A DNA stretch of 64,000 nt, from NCBI GenBank assembly GCA_900318015.1, contig ONJB01000007.1, positions 1 to 64,000 on the forward strand, given 5' to 3'. The notes beneath the pieces were generated by a model. The model was given only the letters and a program-made list of their open reading frames with translations. It had not been told where the DNA came from and did no database searches. The DNA is from an uncultured Bacteroidales bacterium (GTDB lineage: Bacteria > Bacteroidota > Bacteroidia > Bacteroidales > UBA932). The translations under genes were made by a program, and so were the position numbers. Positions 16,442-24,597 of the stretch are shown one piece after another; position 1 is the first letter of the stretch; every line of letters starts with the position of its first letter.

Positions 16442-16998
16442 CGTTCGACGGCGACGCCGTAGCCCAGGTGGTCCAAGGCCTTTGCCAGGTCCTGGACGGC
16501 CGTGACAAGTTCGTCCAGCAGGCCTTCTTTCAGCATCTTCTTGTAGTTCACATAGAACCGGACCTGGTAGGAGGGAGAGATGGCCACTTTCACGCAGGCG
16601 CGGTACAGTTGCCCGGTTACCTTCGCTTCGAACCCGGCTTCCCGGAACCGTTCCGCGATGATGACCTTGGCCGTGGCCGCATTGATTTCGGATACCTTGG
16701 TAGTCTGGAGGATGCGCTGCCGGACGCCGGCAATCCGCGCATACAGGAGCGGCTGGAAATGGGCCACTACCTGAGCCAGTTCCTCTCGTTCTTGCCGGCC
16801 CATCTGTCCATGGGCAAAGATGCCGTGTTTGGATTTGTACAGCCGTTCGATGTGGTGGAGGGCCTCCTGGACACAGCGGTCCAGGTCGAATACGCCCGTG
16901 CTCCGGAACTTATCGCGGAAGGTCGGGACTACTTCCATCCCGAACATGAGGATCTCTTCCTCGGTCAGGTCCTTGAACAGTTTGCCGATGGTACTCAT
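16432..16998 (-). CDS. Third protein of the MoxR-VWA operon, unknown family
   Basis: A 188-residue protein, predicted mostly helical with a basic C-terminal half. The start MSTIGKLFKDL overlaps the VWA gene stop by 4 bp (ATGA), which decides it over an in-frame ATG six codons upstream. No catalytic motif is recognised. MoxR-VWA pairs often have an additional operon-specific subunit that acts as substrate or effector; that role is inferred only from position. Confidence 0.7.
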   Translation of the reverse strand: MSTIGKLFKDLTEEEILMFGMEVVPTFRDKFRSTGVFDLDRCVQEALHHIERLYKSKHGIFAHGQMGRQEREELAQVVAHFQPLLYARIAGVRQRILQTTKVSEINAATAKVIIAERFREAGFEAKVTGQLYRACVKVAISPSYQVRFYVNYKKMLKEGLLDELVTAVQDLAKALDHLGYGVAVERYR

Positions 16999-18173
16999 TG
17001 CAATTCCATAGTACACACGCGGCCGGTTTTCTCCATCCAGCCGTGCGAAGATTCATAACTCTCCCGGTTGTTGCACACCCAGACCAGCTTGCAGCGCATA
17101 TTGTCCGGGAGGATGGGCTGCGGGGCATACCCGTCGGTCAGAATGACGAGCCCGTCGTAGCCGTTCTCGTTGGCATAGTCGATGGGCTCCTGGAAGGAAG
17201 TGCCGCCACGGCCCAGGACGGTGACGTTCCGCAGGACCTTTTTCAGGGACTGCACGACTCGTACGCCCGCGTCGAACTGGATGACGTCCACGGCCGTGAA
17301 CCCGTAGCGGAATGCGCTGTTCACGACGCCGTAAAAGTAGGAAAGGTCCGACGACGAGATGGACCCGCTCACGTCCACGGCGACGAGGACCCGGGTGTCG
17401 AAGCGGCGGATGGAGCCCATGTTGTCGAACCCAGTCCGACGGTTGGGGCGCATGCGCGTGAGTTTCCGCTGCGTAGAGAGGATACTGGCCCGGAAGCCGG
17501 ACAGGACGTTCCGCCAGTTGATCCTGGCCTTGGCGGACGCCTTGAGCTGCTCGGCGAAGTTCCCGGCAAGGGATCCCCAGTCTTTCGTGCTCTCGATAAT
17601 TCCGTCGATCATGACGACCGCAAGGTCGTCCTCGTCCCAAAGTTCGGAAAGGGCCGTGTTCTTGTCGGCGTTGTCGGAAAGCCGGTCGGTGCGCGGGTCG
17701 CCGTCGCCGCCTCCCTGGCCTCGGGCATCGCTCCCGTCTCCCGCGCCATTTCCGTCTCCATCGGCCTCCGGAGGCAGTAGTTCCTGGATCCGGCGGGAGT
17801 ACCACTCATACTCGCGTCCGGTAGGGAGATCATAGTCGCCGGGCTGTTCCATGCGGAGGCTCCCGAACTGGTAGTTGTCCCCGATCGTGAGGTTGCTGCC
17901 CACGGCGATGGCCTGCTGGGAGCAGGCGTCGGGTTTCCGCTGGTAGGGGTGCTTCAGGAGAATCCGGATCGCTTCCGTCCGGAGCGCCTGGTCCAGCGCC
18001 GGGTCGCTCATCTCGTTCACGAAGTCCGGGTTGTATTCCACCTTGCGCGCGCCGGAGCGGACGGGGCAGGGCATGGACGCGTTCTCTTCGATGCTGTGCG
18101 TGCACAGCACCTGGAAGAGCGCCGGCTCGGAAATGAACCAGCGCTCCAGGATTCGTGTGATTCGCTCTTTCAT
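16995..18173 (-). CDS. VWA-domain protein with degenerate metallopeptidase-like domain
   Basis: A 392-residue protein. The C-terminal VWA-like domain has a MIDAS motif DVSGS (Asp267, Ser269, Ser271). The N-terminal half (CTHSIEENASMPCPVRSGARKV, later LTIGDNYQFGS) follows the plan of COG3864/DUF2201 putative metal-dependent peptidases fused to VWA. The usual HExxH is replaced by a RTEAIR-like sequence near residue 66-71, so peptidase activity is doubtful. A Gly/Asp-rich linker (about 138-170) joins the parts. Directly downstream of the MoxR gene: likely its chaperone partner or substrate adaptor. Confidence 0.8.
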   Translation of the reverse strand: MKERITRILERWFISEPALFQVLCTHSIEENASMPCPVRSGARKVEYNPDFVNEMSDPALDQALRTEAIRILLKHPYQRKPDACSQQAIAVGSNLTIGDNYQFGSLRMEQPGDYDLPTGREYEWYSRRIQELLPPEADGDGNGAGDGSDARGQGGGDGDPRTDRLSDNADKNTALSELWDEDDLAVVMIDGIIESTKDWGSLAGNFAEQLKASAKARINWRNVLSGFRASILSTQRKLTRMRPNRRTGFDNMGSIRRFDTRVLVAVDVSGSISSSDLSYFYGVVNSAFRYGFTAVDVIQFDAGVRVVQSLKKVLRNVTVLGRGGTSFQEPIDYANENGYDGLVILTDGYAPQPILPDNMRCKLVWVCNNRESYESSHGWMEKTGRVCTMELQ

Positions 18174-19256
18174 CTAGCGGATACTCTTGACGTAGCAGAC
18201 CATCGTCATCGTGAGGACCGGGCACTCGCGGGCCAGGAAGGAAATGGCGTTGGGGTAGGTGCCGTGCTGGACGTACAGGTTCGCGAAGTGCGCCGCGGCC
18301 TCCTTTTTCTCCTTGGCGAGGAAGTCGAAGTAGGCTTCGACGTTCTTGCGGGCCTTTTCCTTGGCCGCACCGGTGAGCTTCTCCACCTCGAGATGGCGGA
18401 AGATACCGTCGTTCACGACCGACAGCTGGTGCAGTTCGTAGCCCCGGAGGGTGGTGATGTGTTTCTCCAGGTTCTGGAGGACCTCCCGCCCGGAAAGGAT
18501 CTTATGGGCGGAAATGCTGCCGACGAGGGCGCTGGCGGCTTTCGGGCCCACGATGGCGGAGAGGGCCTTGGTCACGACCGGGGTGATTTCGGTCACGCCC
18601 TGGAGGATGTCGCTCACCCGTTTCCAGCCGCGGCGGTCCGGCGTCTTGTCCAGTCCCGTATCGGCCCCCTCCTTGGCGTCGGGGTCCTTGTCCAGCCACA
18701 GCGGGTTCTCCCGGATGAAATCGCGGACGCGACCGTCCATGCCCACCTGCTCGGCCCACAGGAGCCATTCCTGGACGGTCGGGCGGAAGCCGACGACATT
18801 GAACCGGGACACGAGGGCCGGGTCCAGGTCGGTGAGCTGGTACTGGTCACCCGCGTTCACCGCCGAGATGATCCGGCTGCCCTCCGGCAGGCTCCGGCCC
18901 GCCAGCTTGCGGTTCAGGGCGAGGTCCATGATCGTCTGGAGAACTTCCGGCCGGGCACGGTTCAGCTCGTCCAGGAACAGGACGATGGGCTTCCCGTCCA
19001 GCGGAAACCAGTACGGCGGCATGAACTCCGTCTTGCCGGTGGCGTCGTTGCGGTTGGGAATGCCGATCAAGTCGCCTGGATCGGACATCTGGCCGAGAAA
19101 CAGGGGGACGACCGTCATCCCTTTCCCGGAGAAGTATTCGGTGAGGATCTCGGACTTGCCGATTCCGTGGTTGCCCACCAGCATGATATTCTGGTCGGCG
19201 GGCGTGAGGTCCAGGAGCGCCCGCAGCTCCGTCGTGTTGATGTTTACGTTTGCCAT
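18174..19256 (-). CDS. MoxR-like AAA+ ATPase
   Basis: A 360-residue AAA+ ATPase. Walker A is GNHGIGKS (28-35), Walker B LFLDELNRA (Asp96, Glu97), sensor-like SAVNAGDQYQLTDLDPAL, then SRF as the arginine-finger region. MoxR ATPases act with VWA proteins to remodel or insert cofactors into targets; several are parts of phage-defence loci. First gene of a three-gene minus-strand operon (no gap to the VWA gene), divergent from the ART-NADAR operon and separated by 105 bp. Confidence 0.9.
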   Translation of the reverse strand: MANVNINTTELRALLDLTPADQNIMLVGNHGIGKSEILTEYFSGKGMTVVPLFLGQMSDPGDLIGIPNRNDATGKTEFMPPYWFPLDGKPIVLFLDELNRARPEVLQTIMDLALNRKLAGRSLPEGSRIISAVNAGDQYQLTDLDPALVSRFNVVGFRPTVQEWLLWAEQVGMDGRVRDFIRENPLWLDKDPDAKEGADTGLDKTPDRRGWKRVSDILQGVTEITPVVTKALSAIVGPKAASALVGSISAHKILSGREVLQNLEKHITTLRGYELHQLSVVNDGIFRHLEVEKLTGAAKEKARKNVEAYFDFLAKEKKEAAAHFANLYVQHGTYPNAISFLARECPVLTMTMVCYVKSIR

Positions 19257-19325
19257 ACGGTAAATAATACTCCCGCGGCGCGAGATTATTGCAGGCTCCT
19301 TGAAAAAAAAGGTGGGATAATTGCG

Positions 19326-19333
19326 TATATTTG
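19326..19333 (+). promoter_or_regulatory. -7 box of the ART-NADAR operon
   Basis: TATATTTG matches TAnnTTTG 28 bp before the ATG at 19362. The -33 element is weak: a TTG lies 23 bp upstream. Confidence 0.5.
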
Positions 19334-19361
19334 TCTGAACCTCCCATCAATTGACACGAAA

Positions 19362-19970
19362 ATGGCCATCTATTATCACGGAAGTCCCCTCTTGTTCGAT
19401 AAGTTCGATCTGTCTCACGCGCTGGAAGGCGACGGGAAGGCGAAATACGGGTATGGCGTTTACGTCACGGAAGCCTACGCCTCCGCTGCGCATTACGCGC
19501 ACAACAAAAAGCGTCCTGAGCTCCAGGACTACTATGTATATACGATGGAAGTCCCCGATTGTTTGCAGGACAACTGGCTGTCTCTCTACAAACGGGTCCC
19601 CGTGTCGGCTTCCATCCTGGCCCGGGCGGAGGATAAACTGGGGATCGCCTTCCCGGATGAGGCCAAGGCCGAAGGGATCCCTTTCCGGAAATACTTGGGC
19701 AACTGGCTTACGGGGCAGCGATTGACGGTGAAGCAGATGACGTCCACGAAAACGATCGACGGAGAAAAGGCGGCCTCGGCCTTCCTGCTGTCCATCGGCG
19801 TGGAACTCATCGTCTGGCCTTTCGAATGGAAGCGTCCGGACAATGGCCGGAATATGGCGGTCCTGGACGACCGCCAGGTGCGGATCCTGCGGATCGACCA
19901 GGTGGACCTGGATCCGACGAAGAACTACGCGCTGATTCCGGGATCGGAAAGGCTGGTCAAAGAATTCTGA
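19362..19970 (+). CDS. ADP-ribosyltransferase-like protein, putative toxin
   Basis: A 202-residue protein. The opening MAIYYHGSPLLFDKF and following YGYGVYVTEAYASAAHYA reproduce the ART fold signature: an H-G near strand 1, then a G-Y-G-x-Y-x-T/E aromatic strand that binds NAD. The third motif may be among residues 125-150 (Glu-containing), not certain. Related families are DUF3990-like and DarT-like ARTs. It is followed after 5 bp by a NADAR gene, a family reported to remove ADP-ribose from nucleobases, so a toxin plus reversing enzyme pair is likely. Alternative: a metabolic ART on protein targets. Confidence 0.65.
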   Translation: MAIYYHGSPLLFDKFDLSHALEGDGKAKYGYGVYVTEAYASAAHYAHNKKRPELQDYYVYTMEVPDCLQDNWLSLYKRVPVSASILARAEDKLGIAFPDEAKAEGIPFRKYLGNWLTGQRLTVKQMTSTKTIDGEKAASAFLLSIGVELIVWPFEWKRPDNGRNMAVLDDRQVRILRIDQVDLDPTKNYALIPGSERLVKEF

Positions 19971-19975
19971 AGCCT

Positions 19976-20554
19976 ATGCACGTACGTGAGCTCATCGAGA
20001 AGTACTATCCTGAGTACTACGGCTGGTTCGACTATCCGGCCGCGGAGACGGTCGCCTTCAACAAGATCGATGAAGAGTGGGGCATTCTGGGCAATTTCGC
20101 CGCCACCCCGCTCGTGGTGGACGGGGTCCCCTTCGACTGCGCCGAGAAGCTCTTCCAGGTGATGAAGTTCACCGATCCGGCCGCGCGGAAGGCCGTGTAC
20201 ACCCGCAAGGGTATGCCGATCAAGTGGGCGGCGAAGGGCCTCGAGCGGAACGGTTTCTGCCGGCCCGACTGGGGAGAACACCTCATCGATGTCCTGAAGT
20301 TCTGCCTTGTGACCAAGTATGCGCAGTGCGAGGCCTTCCGTTCCGAACTCGCCCGGACCGGCGGCCACTACATCGTCGAGAAGGCCCATAAGCGCGCGGA
20401 CACCTATAGCGCCCGGCTCTCCGACGACGGAACGACTTGGTCCGGTGGAAACCTGATGGGCCGGCTCCTGATGGAACTCCGCGACCAGGGCACACTGACG
20501 TACCACCTTCCCGAAGAGATCCTGCATTTCAGCGACCTTTTGGGAGATTCTTAG
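19976..20554 (+). CDS. NADAR-family protein (ADP-ribosyl/N-glycosidase-like), putative antitoxin
   Basis: A 192-residue protein with the NADAR/YbiA pattern: GILGNFAATPLVVDGVPFDCAEKLFQVMKF, where the S/G-NF, the dG-x-x-F and the aE-x-x-F-Q-x-x-K positions are the family hallmarks. The conserved end GGNLMGRLLMELRD is also present. NADAR enzymes cleave N-glycosidic bonds in riboflavin intermediates or reverse guanine ADP-ribosylation made by DarT-type toxins. Location 5 bp after an ART-like gene favours the second role. Its start is fixed by this short spacing. Confidence 0.82.
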   Translation: MHVRELIEKYYPEYYGWFDYPAAETVAFNKIDEEWGILGNFAATPLVVDGVPFDCAEKLFQVMKFTDPAARKAVYTRKGMPIKWAAKGLERNGFCRPDWGEHLIDVLKFCLVTKYAQCEAFRSELARTGGHYIVEKAHKRADTYSARLSDDGTTWSGGNLMGRLLMELRDQGTLTYHLPEEILHFSDLLGDS

Positions 20555-20586
20555 AAAGATTGGGCGCGGACCATCGTATATATAGG

Positions 20587-21630
20587 ATGATGGAAAGCAT
20601 TCTCAATCTCAAAGCCCTGCTGAGTCAGGCGATGGAGGCCGATGTCACGGCGCTCCGACAGTTTCTCACGACGAATCCCGGACAGCCGCTCGTGGCCGCC
20701 GGATCCGGCGGAGCCGGGTCCGTAGCGGACTTCGCGGCCCTGCTGTACGGGGCCCGCGGCGGCATCGCCACGGCCGTATCTCCCTACACCTTAAACGCTT
20801 ACAGCGATGAAGCGCTGAAAACGTCGAAGCTCCTGCTCGTGAGCAAGGGCGGTCACAACAACGACATCGTCTTCGCCGCAAAGCGGGGCCTTGCCGTGAA
20901 TCCGGCGGAGACGGCCAGCTTCACCCTCAGTACTGGCGACCGGAACGAAGTCCGGAAACTGTTCGTCAAAGCCGGCTCGGCCCTCTCCTTCGACATCCCC
21001 GGCCTGACGGTCCAGGACGCGTTCATCTCGACCCAGACTCCGGTGATGTACTTCGCCCTCCTGTGCCGTGCGTTCGACCCTAGTGTCGACCTGTCCAAGT
21101 ACCGGACTGCGCCGTCGGTGCCGTACCGACTGGAGCGGAATGACGGCACCCCGCTCACCCCTGCGGACTTCCAGGATGTCCGGAGTTTCGTCGTCCTGCA
21201 CGGCTCCTGGGGTCGTCCGGTGGCGGCGAACCTGGAAGGAAAACTCGTCGAAAGCGGCCTCTGCCCAGCCTGCGTGGTCGATTTCCGGAATTACTGCCAC
21301 GGCCGTTTCGTCTTCACATCGGCCCATCTGGAGGATTCGGCCGTCGTGATGTTCGTCTCCCCTCGGGAGAAAGACATCGCCGCCCGGACTCGGAAGTTCC
21401 TCCCGGCATCGACCAAACTCGTCCTCATCGAGACCGAAGCCGACGCGCCCGAAGCCAGCCTGGACCTCCTCATCCGGTCCTCGGCCTTCTTCTTCGACCT
21501 CAGCGAGGTCACGGTCACGAACTGGGAGTCTCCGAAAAATCCCGGCAAGATTGACAAGCGGCAGCCCATGTGGGTGTCGTTCATGGCGGAAATGAAACGC
21601 ATCGGCCCTTTGACCCTCGGAAAAGACTAA
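20587..21630 (+). CDS. SIS-domain protein
   Basis: A 347-residue protein. LVAAGSGGAGSVADFAALL (about residues 38-56) and SKLLLVSKGGHNNDIVFAAKRG (about 80-101) are the two phosphosugar-binding loops of the SIS fold. A second half (about 200-340, with SFVVLHGSWGRPVAANLEGKL) looks like another SIS-related domain, as in GlmS-type tandem SIS proteins. SIS domains isomerise or bind phosphosugars or nucleotides. Located 32 bp after the NADAR gene on the same strand; a link to ADP-ribose or ribose-phosphate is inference. Two adjacent ATG codons are possible starts. Confidence 0.7.
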   Translation: MMESILNLKALLSQAMEADVTALRQFLTTNPGQPLVAAGSGGAGSVADFAALLYGARGGIATAVSPYTLNAYSDEALKTSKLLLVSKGGHNNDIVFAAKRGLAVNPAETASFTLSTGDRNEVRKLFVKAGSALSFDIPGLTVQDAFISTQTPVMYFALLCRAFDPSVDLSKYRTAPSVPYRLERNDGTPLTPADFQDVRSFVVLHGSWGRPVAANLEGKLVESGLCPACVVDFRNYCHGRFVFTSAHLEDSAVVMFVSPREKDIAARTRKFLPASTKLVLIETEADAPEASLDLLIRSSAFFFDLSEVTVTNWESPKNPGKIDKRQPMWVSFMAEMKRIGPLTLGKD

Positions 21631-21635
21631 GCGCT

Positions 21636-21980
21636 ATGAAGAAACAGCTTCAGCGAATGATCGATCGGGGCCGTAGCCGGAGCATCGCCCTCATCGAGTA
21701 CCCGCTGCTGGCGGTCAAGGTCGGCGACGGGCTTCGGAAACGGGGGATTCCGTTCCTGTTCGAGACCCGTCTGGACAAGAACGTCCTGACCATCCGGGTT
21801 GTCAATGAGTATTTCCTGGAGATTCCGATTACGCTGGAAAACGTGGACCGGACCGTGGGGCTGGTCCCGTACTGCCTCCATCGGCCCGACCTGGCCCACG
21901 AGGAGATTCCCGGGGTGCGGCGGATCCACGACTATTCCCTGGCCAGGACTTGGAACGAAAAGACGGCTAAGTCGTTATAG
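21636..21980 (+). CDS. Small protein of unknown function downstream of the SIS gene
   Basis: A 114-residue protein starting 5 bp after the SIS gene, so in the same operon. Basic N-terminus (MIDRGRSRSIALIEYPLLAVKVGD), a strand-rich middle and an SLARTWNEKTAKSL end. Both ends recur, fused together, in a 24-residue ORF at 26805-26879, which looks like an internally deleted copy. It converges with the PfkB gene and overlaps its 3' end by 14 bp. Family not recognised. Confidence 0.6.
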   Translation: MKKQLQRMIDRGRSRSIALIEYPLLAVKVGDGLRKRGIPFLFETRLDKNVLTIRVVNEYFLEIPITLENVDRTVGLVPYCLHRPDLAHEEIPGVRRIHDYSLARTWNEKTAKSL

Positions 21981-22899
21981 CCTTGGTGCCCATTCGGGAG
22001 ACGCTCTCGGAAGCGAACCGCTGCGCCTCAGTCAGGATCCGGACAAGTTCCGCCTCGTCCAGGTCGCGGAACCTTTTGCCGGACCGGGCGATGCCACAGA
22101 TGATTGCCGAGGTGGTCGCGTCGCCGGCGCCTTCGGTGTCCACGACATGGGCATTGACCACCGGTGGCAGCGTCTTCCAGTCCCCGTCCAGGAACTTGTA
22201 GCGCAGGCCTTCCTTGCCCAGCGTCTGCACGAACAGCTTGTCCCGGAAGCCGTCCGCGAAGGAGGCGTCCGGGATGTTCTCATTCGAGAACTTGACGATG
22301 TCGCTGCACCGCACGCTCTCCAGGTCCGCATTCGTCTCGACGCGGGCCGGTTCGAAATAGACGGTTGTCCCGCGCTCGCGCAGTGCCTCGGCGACGTACC
22401 GGTGCCCAGCGGCAGGGTCGTCGAAGAAGTAGAAGTCTGGGATGAAACCCACGTCCTGCAGGGCCTGGACGAAGGCCGGCGCCTGGTCCCGCACGCGGAG
22501 GAACCTCCGCTTCGGGAACCGGCTGCCGCCCGGCGATCCCGCCCGGACGCTCACCTTCATGGACCCGTCCGGGAACCGCTTCCGCGTCACCCGCAACAGC
22601 GAGGTACCGCCGTCCGGCGTGTTTGTCACAAAACGGGTGTCGCAGCCGAACCGCTTCAGGTCCTCCGTGATCCGGAGACCCTCCGGAGAGTCGTCCAGGC
22701 ACGCCTGCGGATAGGTCTCGAGCCCGAGCCCGGCCAGGATGCACATCACGTTCCCGCACGTCCCGCCGACTTCGTCGCCGAGCACCGTTTCCGTGAACCG
22801 CCGGCTTCCCGGACCGTCCGGATACTCCCGGACCACGTTCGTGTCCAGATTGTAGATGCCCGAGCCGAGGCAGCGGGCGAGGGTCTTCTTGCTGTCCAT
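21967..22899 (-). CDS. PfkB/ribokinase-family carbohydrate kinase
   Basis: A 310-residue kinase. The N-terminal GGTCGNVMCILAGLGL matches PfkB signature 1 and DTEGAGDATTSAIICGI is signature 2 with the anion hole and catalytic Asp (GAGD). It would phosphorylate a sugar or nucleoside; substrate not predictable. Convergent with the ART-NADAR-SIS operon. A PfkB kinase beside a SIS protein suggests sugar-phosphate or nucleoside salvage, possibly recycling ribose from ADP-ribose, an inference only. Confidence 0.88.
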   Translation of the reverse strand: MDSKKTLARCLGSGIYNLDTNVVREYPDGPGSRRFTETVLGDEVGGTCGNVMCILAGLGLETYPQACLDDSPEGLRITEDLKRFGCDTRFVTNTPDGGTSLLRVTRKRFPDGSMKVSVRAGSPGGSRFPKRRFLRVRDQAPAFVQALQDVGFIPDFYFFDDPAAGHRYVAEALRERGTTVYFEPARVETNADLESVRCSDIVKFSNENIPDASFADGFRDKLFVQTLGKEGLRYKFLDGDWKTLPPVVNAHVVDTEGAGDATTSAIICGIARSGKRFRDLDEAELVRILTEAQRFASESVSRMGTKAITT

Positions 22900-22915
22900 A
22901 TGTGAAGGAAATGAT

Positions 22916-23893
22916 TTATCTTAGTAAACCAAGCTCAACGAGAATGTCCCGGCATTCTGCCTCGGACAGGCTCTCGATATCGATATCCAATTCCGGCTGT
23001 CGGCGTGAAGCGAAAAGGGACTGGAGCATGGTCGGCACGGAAGTGTCTTGCTTGTAGCTTGCCTGCGTGTGTCCGGACTGGTTCAGCTTCGCGATGATAT
23101 CGGCCTTGATCTGGCTGATTCTCTTTTTTGCATAATTCTCACTGAGCCCGAACTTCTCCTTGGCCATTCTCGTGAACGGGTCCTTGACGTGTTTCTGCTG
23201 TCCGATAGATTCCCACAGCTGAAAGTCCTCCTCCGAGAAACCGAACTGATACTTCAGATAGAACAGCCGCTGGTCACCGGGGCTCATCTGGGAGACAATA
23301 TCGAGGATTCTCCGGACGTACTGCATCTTGGCCTGGTAGCTTTCCTCGAGCACCGCCGCCTTCTCTTCACTGTAGAAATACAGGATCACATCCTCGTTCG
23401 GCTTTTTGGGCGTCCTATGGGTGACCGGTCCCTTGCTTCGCTTGAAGGTGGTCTCCTCCTCCTCTTGGGCGGGGTCATCAGGGATCGCCACGGGATCGTC
23501 ATTCTCATCGGTGGGGCCAAAATCGACGGCCGTCCCCTCGTAAAACTTGCCCAGGCGCTCATCGAAGACCGCCTGTCGGGGGTCTTTCCCGAGTTCGTCC
23601 AGCTTGGCGAAGAAAGCCTTCTTGATTCTCCAGTAGAAGAATTTCCTGAAGGAATCGGCGTTCTCGTTCCGGAACAACCCTTTCGCATAATCCTCCCTTG
23701 CCAGCTCGATGGCATAGATGGACGCGTCCATGACGAAATCGTCCAAAGAGATCCCGGCACGCCCGGGATGCCACTTGAGCTCGACGTCCCGGACGAACGA
23801 GGCGGCCGTGTAGCGGGCATAGTCAAAGTACTGTTTCCCAAGAGGTTCCTGTATGAACCCGGCTTCAGTGATGGGTTGTCTCCCTCGAATCAT
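22916..23893 (-). CDS. Divergent sigma-70-like factor
   Basis: A 325-residue protein. Residues about 45-95 (SLDDFVMDASIYAIELAREDY..FRKFFYWRIKKAFFAKLDELG) resemble a sigma region 2, and residues about 205-270 (MSPGDQRLFYLKYQFGFSEEDF, GLSENYAKKRISQIKADI) a region-4 helix-turn-helix. An acidic linker (residues 128-150) lies between and a non-conserved tail follows. Much longer than ECF factors. The ATG follows a textbook promoter (23914-23945). Alternative: a DNA-binding regulator with a sigma-like fold. Four sigma-like genes occur in this window. Confidence 0.55.
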   Translation of the reverse strand: MIRGRQPITEAGFIQEPLGKQYFDYARYTAASFVRDVELKWHPGRAGISLDDFVMDASIYAIELAREDYAKGLFRNENADSFRKFFYWRIKKAFFAKLDELGKDPRQAVFDERLGKFYEGTAVDFGPTDENDDPVAIPDDPAQEEEETTFKRSKGPVTHRTPKKPNEDVILYFYSEEKAAVLEESYQAKMQYVRRILDIVSQMSPGDQRLFYLKYQFGFSEEDFQLWESIGQQKHVKDPFTRMAKEKFGLSENYAKKRISQIKADIIAKLNQSGHTQASYKQDTSVPTMLQSLFASRRQPELDIDIESLSEAECRDILVELGLLR

Positions 23894-23913
23894 GTGGCGT
23901 AAGATTGCGGAAA

Positions 23914-23945
23914 CAAAAATAACAATTATCCATGGGGTTCACAAA
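23914..23945 (-). promoter_or_regulatory. Promoter of the divergent sigma-like gene
   Basis: Minus strand TATTTTTG (23914-23921), TTTG (23942-23945), 20-bp spacer; 20 bp before the ATG. Confidence 0.7.
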
Positions 23946-24007
23946 TAGGGTAACGATAATCGGATGATCCGGTATTAGTGTACGAACGACAAACAAAAAC
24001 AGAAATC

Positions 24008-24220
24008 ATGGGCGTTTTGGTTAAAACAAGGTACAGCATTGGAGACACTGTCTGGTTTATCTCCCATAACAGGGTTCAGTCGCTGGACATTACGGGTGTG
24101 CACGTATGCGTTGAACCGGATGAAAACAGTAAGGTGGAATACATCCTCCATTTCAATTCTGGCTGGGTCAACGAAGACAGGCTTTTTAAATCGAAGAAAG
24201 AACTTTTAGAATCTCTGTGA
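24008..24220 (+). CDS. Small tandem paralogue 1, unknown function
   Basis: A 70-residue protein from MGVLVKTRYS. Pattern: YSIGDTVWFISHN, then GVHV, YILHF, W, and an end FKSKKELLESL. The next gene, 1 bp later, has the same plan, so the two arose by tandem duplication. The beta-rich GDxVW opening is like small SH3/KOW-type domains. No function assigned. Confidence 0.6.
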   Translation: MGVLVKTRYSIGDTVWFISHNRVQSLDITGVHVCVEPDENSKVEYILHFNSGWVNEDRLFKSKKELLESL

Positions 24221-24221
24221 T

Positions 24222-24455
24222 ATGGAAAAGGAGTTTGCTTTCAACCTGGGCGACAAAGTCTGGCTGATGCACAACAACGGCGTGGTGTGCGGCAGCATCG
24301 CGAAAATGTTCTACGTCAAGACAATCAGTTGCGTTGACTTTGAAACGGTCTCTGACAATGAAAGATACTATGTGTCTGTCGAGGGCAAGAGGATTGGGAA
24401 CTTTGACAAGAAGAGCCTGTTCGAGACGAAAGATGAGCTTCTCAAATCCCTGTAG
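24222..24455 (+). CDS. Small tandem paralogue 2, unknown function
   Basis: A 77-residue protein (MEKEFAFNLGDKVWLMHNNG) ending SLFETKDELLKSL, paralogous to the preceding gene (GDkVW..N.., LFe(T/S)K(d/k)ELL(k/e)SL). Same operon, 1 bp gap. Similar single-domain proteins occur beside phage- and element-related genes in Bacteroidales; function unknown. Confidence 0.6.
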   Translation: MEKEFAFNLGDKVWLMHNNGVVCGSIAKMFYVKTISCVDFETVSDNERYYVSVEGKRIGNFDKKSLFETKDELLKSL

Positions 24456-24597
24456 GAGGATGTAGTTGTTGGAGGCTAAAACTGGTGAAAAATCCGATAT
24501 TTAAGTATAAAATGATTAACTTTAACAATTAAAGCAAAAACCACCCCATTGAATCGAATCTCGTCGGTGGATTAAATGAATCTTTAAAGGAGTTGTA

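Noticed and set aside
17949-19361. The first 470 residues of a 673-residue plus-strand frame
   Set aside because: Antisense to the MoxR and VWA genes; only the final 202 residues, starting at 19362, are a credible protein.
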